NCBI GenBank assembly: GCA_018901125.1
Contig: JAHIFE010000096.1
Coordinates: 62,001-126,000 of the forward strand
Length of the DNA: 64,000 nt
Origin: Pseudomonadota bacterium
Lineage (GTDB): Bacteria > Desulfobacterota > Desulfobacteria > Desulfobacterales > RPRI01
Direction of reading: 5' to 3'
Part shown: positions 61,102 through 64,000 of the stretch, in pieces
Position numbering within the stretch: position 1 is the first letter of the stretch
Layout of the letters: every line of letters begins with the position of its first letter
Notes under the pieces: generated by a model
Databases searched by the model: none
The model's input: only the letters and a program-made list of their open reading frames with translations
Told to the model about the DNA's origin: nothing
Translations under genes and position numbers: made by a program

Positions 61102-63351
61102 TTATTTTTTCGTTTTTTCCTTAATGGCATTAAGCACTCTTTCAGGGGTAATAGGATATTCCCGCACCGGAATGCCGATAGCATTGTTTACGGCATTTGC
61201 GATAGCCATTGTGCAGACTATGGGGCCTTCTCCAACTTCTTTCGCCCCGTAAGGACCGTATGGATCATTTGTTTCAATAATATCATACTCAAGTTCCGGG
61301 ACTTCAAAGGAGCGCGCAATCCGGTAATCAAGCCAGGATGGATTAAGAACTTTGCCTTTTTCCATTATGCATTCTTCCGACAGAATCTGGCCCATGCCGC
61401 TGAAAACCTGCCCGTCTATCTGCCCTTCAATCGCCAGGGGATTAATTGCCCGGCCAACATCATGAGCATGAGTAACCTTAAGCAGCTTAACAATTCCGGT
61501 ATCAGGATCAACTTCGACCTCGGCAACCTGCGCTCCGAAAGAATAGGCAAGAGTTGATACCCATGGTTCTTTTGTAGGTGAAGACGTATGGTAGAAGCCT
61601 TTACCCATGATATGTTTGCCGTTTTCGGAATGCAAAGTTTCAGAAACTATGTCCTTAAAAAGTATTGCTTTTTCCGGCGCTTTAGCGGGAAAAATTTTCC
61701 GGTCACAAAAAATCAGTTGTGACGGCTTAACACCAAGTTTCTTTGCAGCTGTTGCCGCAAGTTGTTTTTTTGCATCAAGGCAGGCAAGCTTTACCGCATT
61801 TCCTGTGAAAAACGTGCCTCGCTGGCCAAATGCCCCAATATCAAACGGTGCGGAATTCGTATCTCCTGCCACTACTTCAACATCTTCGATTGTGACTCCC
61901 AGTGTTTCCGCTGCTATCATGGCCATTGCCGTGTGGGAACCCTGCCCCATATCGGGCAGACCGACAAAAAGAGAAAGCTTTCCGTCTTCTCCGATTTTTA
62001 TTAAAGCGCCGGATTTATCCGGGCCGCCGCTGTTCATGGCTCCGCAGCCGATGCCTATTCCTCTGTATGGCGGCAGCTTTCCAAATTTTTTCTTCCACGA
62101 TGCTTTTTTAGCAGCTTTTTTAATTGATTCCTTTAAGCCACAGCTTGCATAATGGATATTGGTAAGGGTTGTATCGCCTTTGGCAACGGCATTTTTTAAT
62201 TTGAGTTCCATCGGATCCATGCCGATTTCTTTCGCAATAAGATCAAGCTCTGTTTCCTGAGCAAGTTTTAGTTGCAAAAAAGCCGCTCCATGAGGATACA
62301 TATTTGGAGGATTATTTGTATAAACCGCTCTTTCGTTCCACCGCATTGCTTCCATATGATAAACCTGCGGGATTAAATGATACTTGCAACGGAGCAGAAC
62401 ATTAAATGCAAAATTCCAATAAGCGCCGCAATCAAAAAGATAGGTTGCTTCCGTTGCTTTTATGGTTCCGTCTTTCATTACTCCTGTTTTGATAATATAC
62501 TTGAAATATCCGCCACCGGGATAAACAACAAACTCTTCATCGGCATCACATCTGATTTTGACCGGACGGGATGCTTTTTGGGAAAGAATCGCCGCTATAA
62601 AATTTTGCTGCCTTGGTCCTATACGGCCGGAAAAGGCCCCTCCGGTATTAAGGTTAAAGACGCGCACATTGCTTTCCGAAATGCCCAGTACTCCTCCCAT
62701 ACTTTTCTGTACGTAAAGGGGTGACTGATTCGGAGTCCAGATGCTCAGTTTTCCCGGCAGGGAATAGTCGGCAATCACGACATGATGTTCCGCAAAACAA
62801 TTGTGATTCGGGTTAAAAATACATTCACCGATTCTCACATGGTCGGCTTCGGCAAATGCCTTTTCCACGTCACCAACATCAATATTATATTCATCCAGGC
62901 TGTTATTTTTACACTCATCATGAATGACCGGCGCATCCTTTGCGGTTGCATCTTCAAAAGAAAAGACAGCTGTAACCGGTTCATACTCAACTTTTATCAA
63001 TTCAGCCGCTTCTGCCGCCGTGTCTTCATCAATCGCAGCCACTGCGGCCACTTCATCGCCTATAAAATTAACTCTGTCACTGCAGAGCAGTAGACGATCA
63101 GGACTTACCTTAACGCCTGGGCAGTCCTTGTTTGTGATGACAGCTTTTACACCCGGCAAACTTTCGGCCCTTGTTGTATCAATACTGATAATCCTGCCTC
63201 TTGCAATAGGGCTTCTGACTATCTTCCCATAAAGCATTCCCGACAACTCAATATCATCAGTAAACTGTGACCGGCCGGTAGTTTTAAGCGGCCCGTCAAG
63301 CTTGGGCTGTCTTTTTCCTATAACACTACAGTCTTTTTCTCTGCGAGGCAT
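61102..63351 (-). CDS. Xanthine-dehydrogenase-family molybdenum subunit, copy 1
   Basis: 'GKRQPKLDGPLKTTGRSQFTDDIELSGMLYGKIVRSP', 'DMGQGSHTAMAMIAAETLGV', 'GAKEVGEGPIVCTMAIANAV'. Confidence 0.92.
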   Translation of the reverse strand: MPRREKDCSVIGKRQPKLDGPLKTTGRSQFTDDIELSGMLYGKIVRSPIARGRIISIDTTRAESLPGVKAVITNKDCPGVKVSPDRLLLCSDRVNFIGDEVAAVAAIDEDTAAEAAELIKVEYEPVTAVFSFEDATAKDAPVIHDECKNNSLDEYNIDVGDVEKAFAEADHVRIGECIFNPNHNCFAEHHVVIADYSLPGKLSIWTPNQSPLYVQKSMGGVLGISESNVRVFNLNTGGAFSGRIGPRQQNFIAAILSQKASRPVKIRCDADEEFVVYPGGGYFKYIIKTGVMKDGTIKATEATYLFDCGAYWNFAFNVLLRCKYHLIPQVYHMEAMRWNERAVYTNNPPNMYPHGAAFLQLKLAQETELDLIAKEIGMDPMELKLKNAVAKGDTTLTNIHYASCGLKESIKKAAKKASWKKKFGKLPPYRGIGIGCGAMNSGGPDKSGALIKIGEDGKLSLFVGLPDMGQGSHTAMAMIAAETLGVTIEDVEVVAGDTNSAPFDIGAFGQRGTFFTGNAVKLACLDAKKQLAATAAKKLGVKPSQLIFCDRKIFPAKAPEKAILFKDIVSETLHSENGKHIMGKGFYHTSSPTKEPWVSTLAYSFGAQVAEVEVDPDTGIVKLLKVTHAHDVGRAINPLAIEGQIDGQVFSGMGQILSEECIMEKGKVLNPSWLDYRIARSFEVPELEYDIIETNDPYGPYGAKEVGEGPIVCTMAIANAVNNAIGIPVREYPITPERVLNAIKEKTKK

Positions 63352-63827
63352 TATTTCACCTCCCTGTTTGCTCCGGCAGCTTTTTTTACTGCCTCAACTG
63401 TCTTGATATGGCCTGTACAGCGGCAGTAAGTTCCTGCTAAAGCCTCTTTGACGGCATTATCATCAGGATTGGGGTTTTCATCGAGAAGGGCTTTGGCGGA
63501 CATTATAACACCCGGTGTGCAAAAACCGCACTGCACGGCACCGTTGTCGATAAAAGACTGCTGCAATGGATGCAAACCTTCAGAGCTTGCCAGAGATTCA
63601 ATAGTTGAAATTAAATGTCCCTCGCAGTCCATAGCCAGAGTTAGGCATGACAGAATGGCTTTGCCATCCATTATTACAGTACAAACGCCGCATGCGCCTT
63701 GTTCACAAGCCCTTTTTGTCCCTGTCAGTCTCAAATCATCCCGCAGTACATCGAGTAAGGTACGCCATGGATTAACTGCAATTTCATGCATTTCACCATT
63801 TACATTAAGCGTTATTATACTTTTCAA
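63351..63827 (-). CDS. Xanthine-dehydrogenase-family 2Fe-2S subunit
   Basis: 'CEQGACGVCTVIMDGKAILSCLTLA', 'CGFCTPGVIMSAKALL', 'YCRCTGH'; TTG start. Confidence 0.93.
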   Translation of the reverse strand: MKSIITLNVNGEMHEIAVNPWRTLLDVLRDDLRLTGTKRACEQGACGVCTVIMDGKAILSCLTLAMDCEGHLISTIESLASSEGLHPLQQSFIDNGAVQCGFCTPGVIMSAKALLDENPNPDDNAVKEALAGTYCRCTGHIKTVEAVKKAAGANREVK

Positions 63828-64000
63828 TGTTTTGTCCCTCCTTTTTTCTGCGTCAGTTTCAGTTCCGACAAAGCCTGTTTTAATAGCACCTCAACAATCT
63901 GCCGCTTATACCCGGCCGATGTAAAGAGATTGGTTACGGCTCCGGTTTCCCCGCGGGCAACTTCTGCCGCCTTGCCAATGGCTGCTTCGTTAAATCCCGA
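63824..64000 (-). CDS. Xanthine-dehydrogenase-family FAD subunit, C-terminal end (continues past the window)
   Basis: Minus translation 'SGFNEAAIGKAAEVARGETGAVTNLFTSAGYKRQIVEVLLKQALSELKLTQKKGGTKH*', stop overlapping the next start (TTGA). Confidence 0.75.
   Translation of the reverse strand, partial: SGFNEAAIGKAAEVARGETGAVTNLFTSAGYKRQIVEVLLKQALSELKLTQKKGGTKH

Noticed and set aside
1-64000. CRISPR array, tRNA or rRNA genes
   Set aside because: No regularly spaced identical repeats and no tRNA/rRNA-like sequences noticed while reading; a tRNAscan-SE/Infernal run would be needed to exclude small RNAs.

Overview
The window looks like a bacterial chromosomal region, probably from an anaerobe rich in Mo/W- and Fe-S enzymes (inference; taxonomy not tested). 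Main contents: (1) Three paralogous copies of a four-gene envelope module: DUF1302-like outer-membrane protein, DUF1329-like lipoprotein-sorting protein, RND/MMPL exporter and YCF48-like beta-propeller. Copies 1 and 2 share one gene order; copy 3 is a circular permutation of it. (2) Each module has a divergently oriented regulator that appears to fuse an XRE-type HTH, a GNAT-like middle region and a truncated IS1-type transposase zinc-ribbon/HTH. (3) A family of lipocalin/CrtC-like proteins with intact copies, an internally deleted copy and several remnants. (4) A long minus-strand catabolic region (about 40.4-64 kb): AOR, ferredoxin, SDRs, phosphotransferases, two molybdopterin oxidoreductases, HdrB-like CCG proteins, an MFS transporter, a flavin oxidoreductase and a xanthine-dehydrogenase-type complex with two tandem large subunits. 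(5) A ~141-bp palindromic MITE-like element in two full copies with 4-bp target duplications, plus a 23-bp end fragment. Decayed IS630-like, ISAzo13-like, AOR and flavoprotein genes mark repeated rearrangement. All family calls come from reading the translations; no searches were run.
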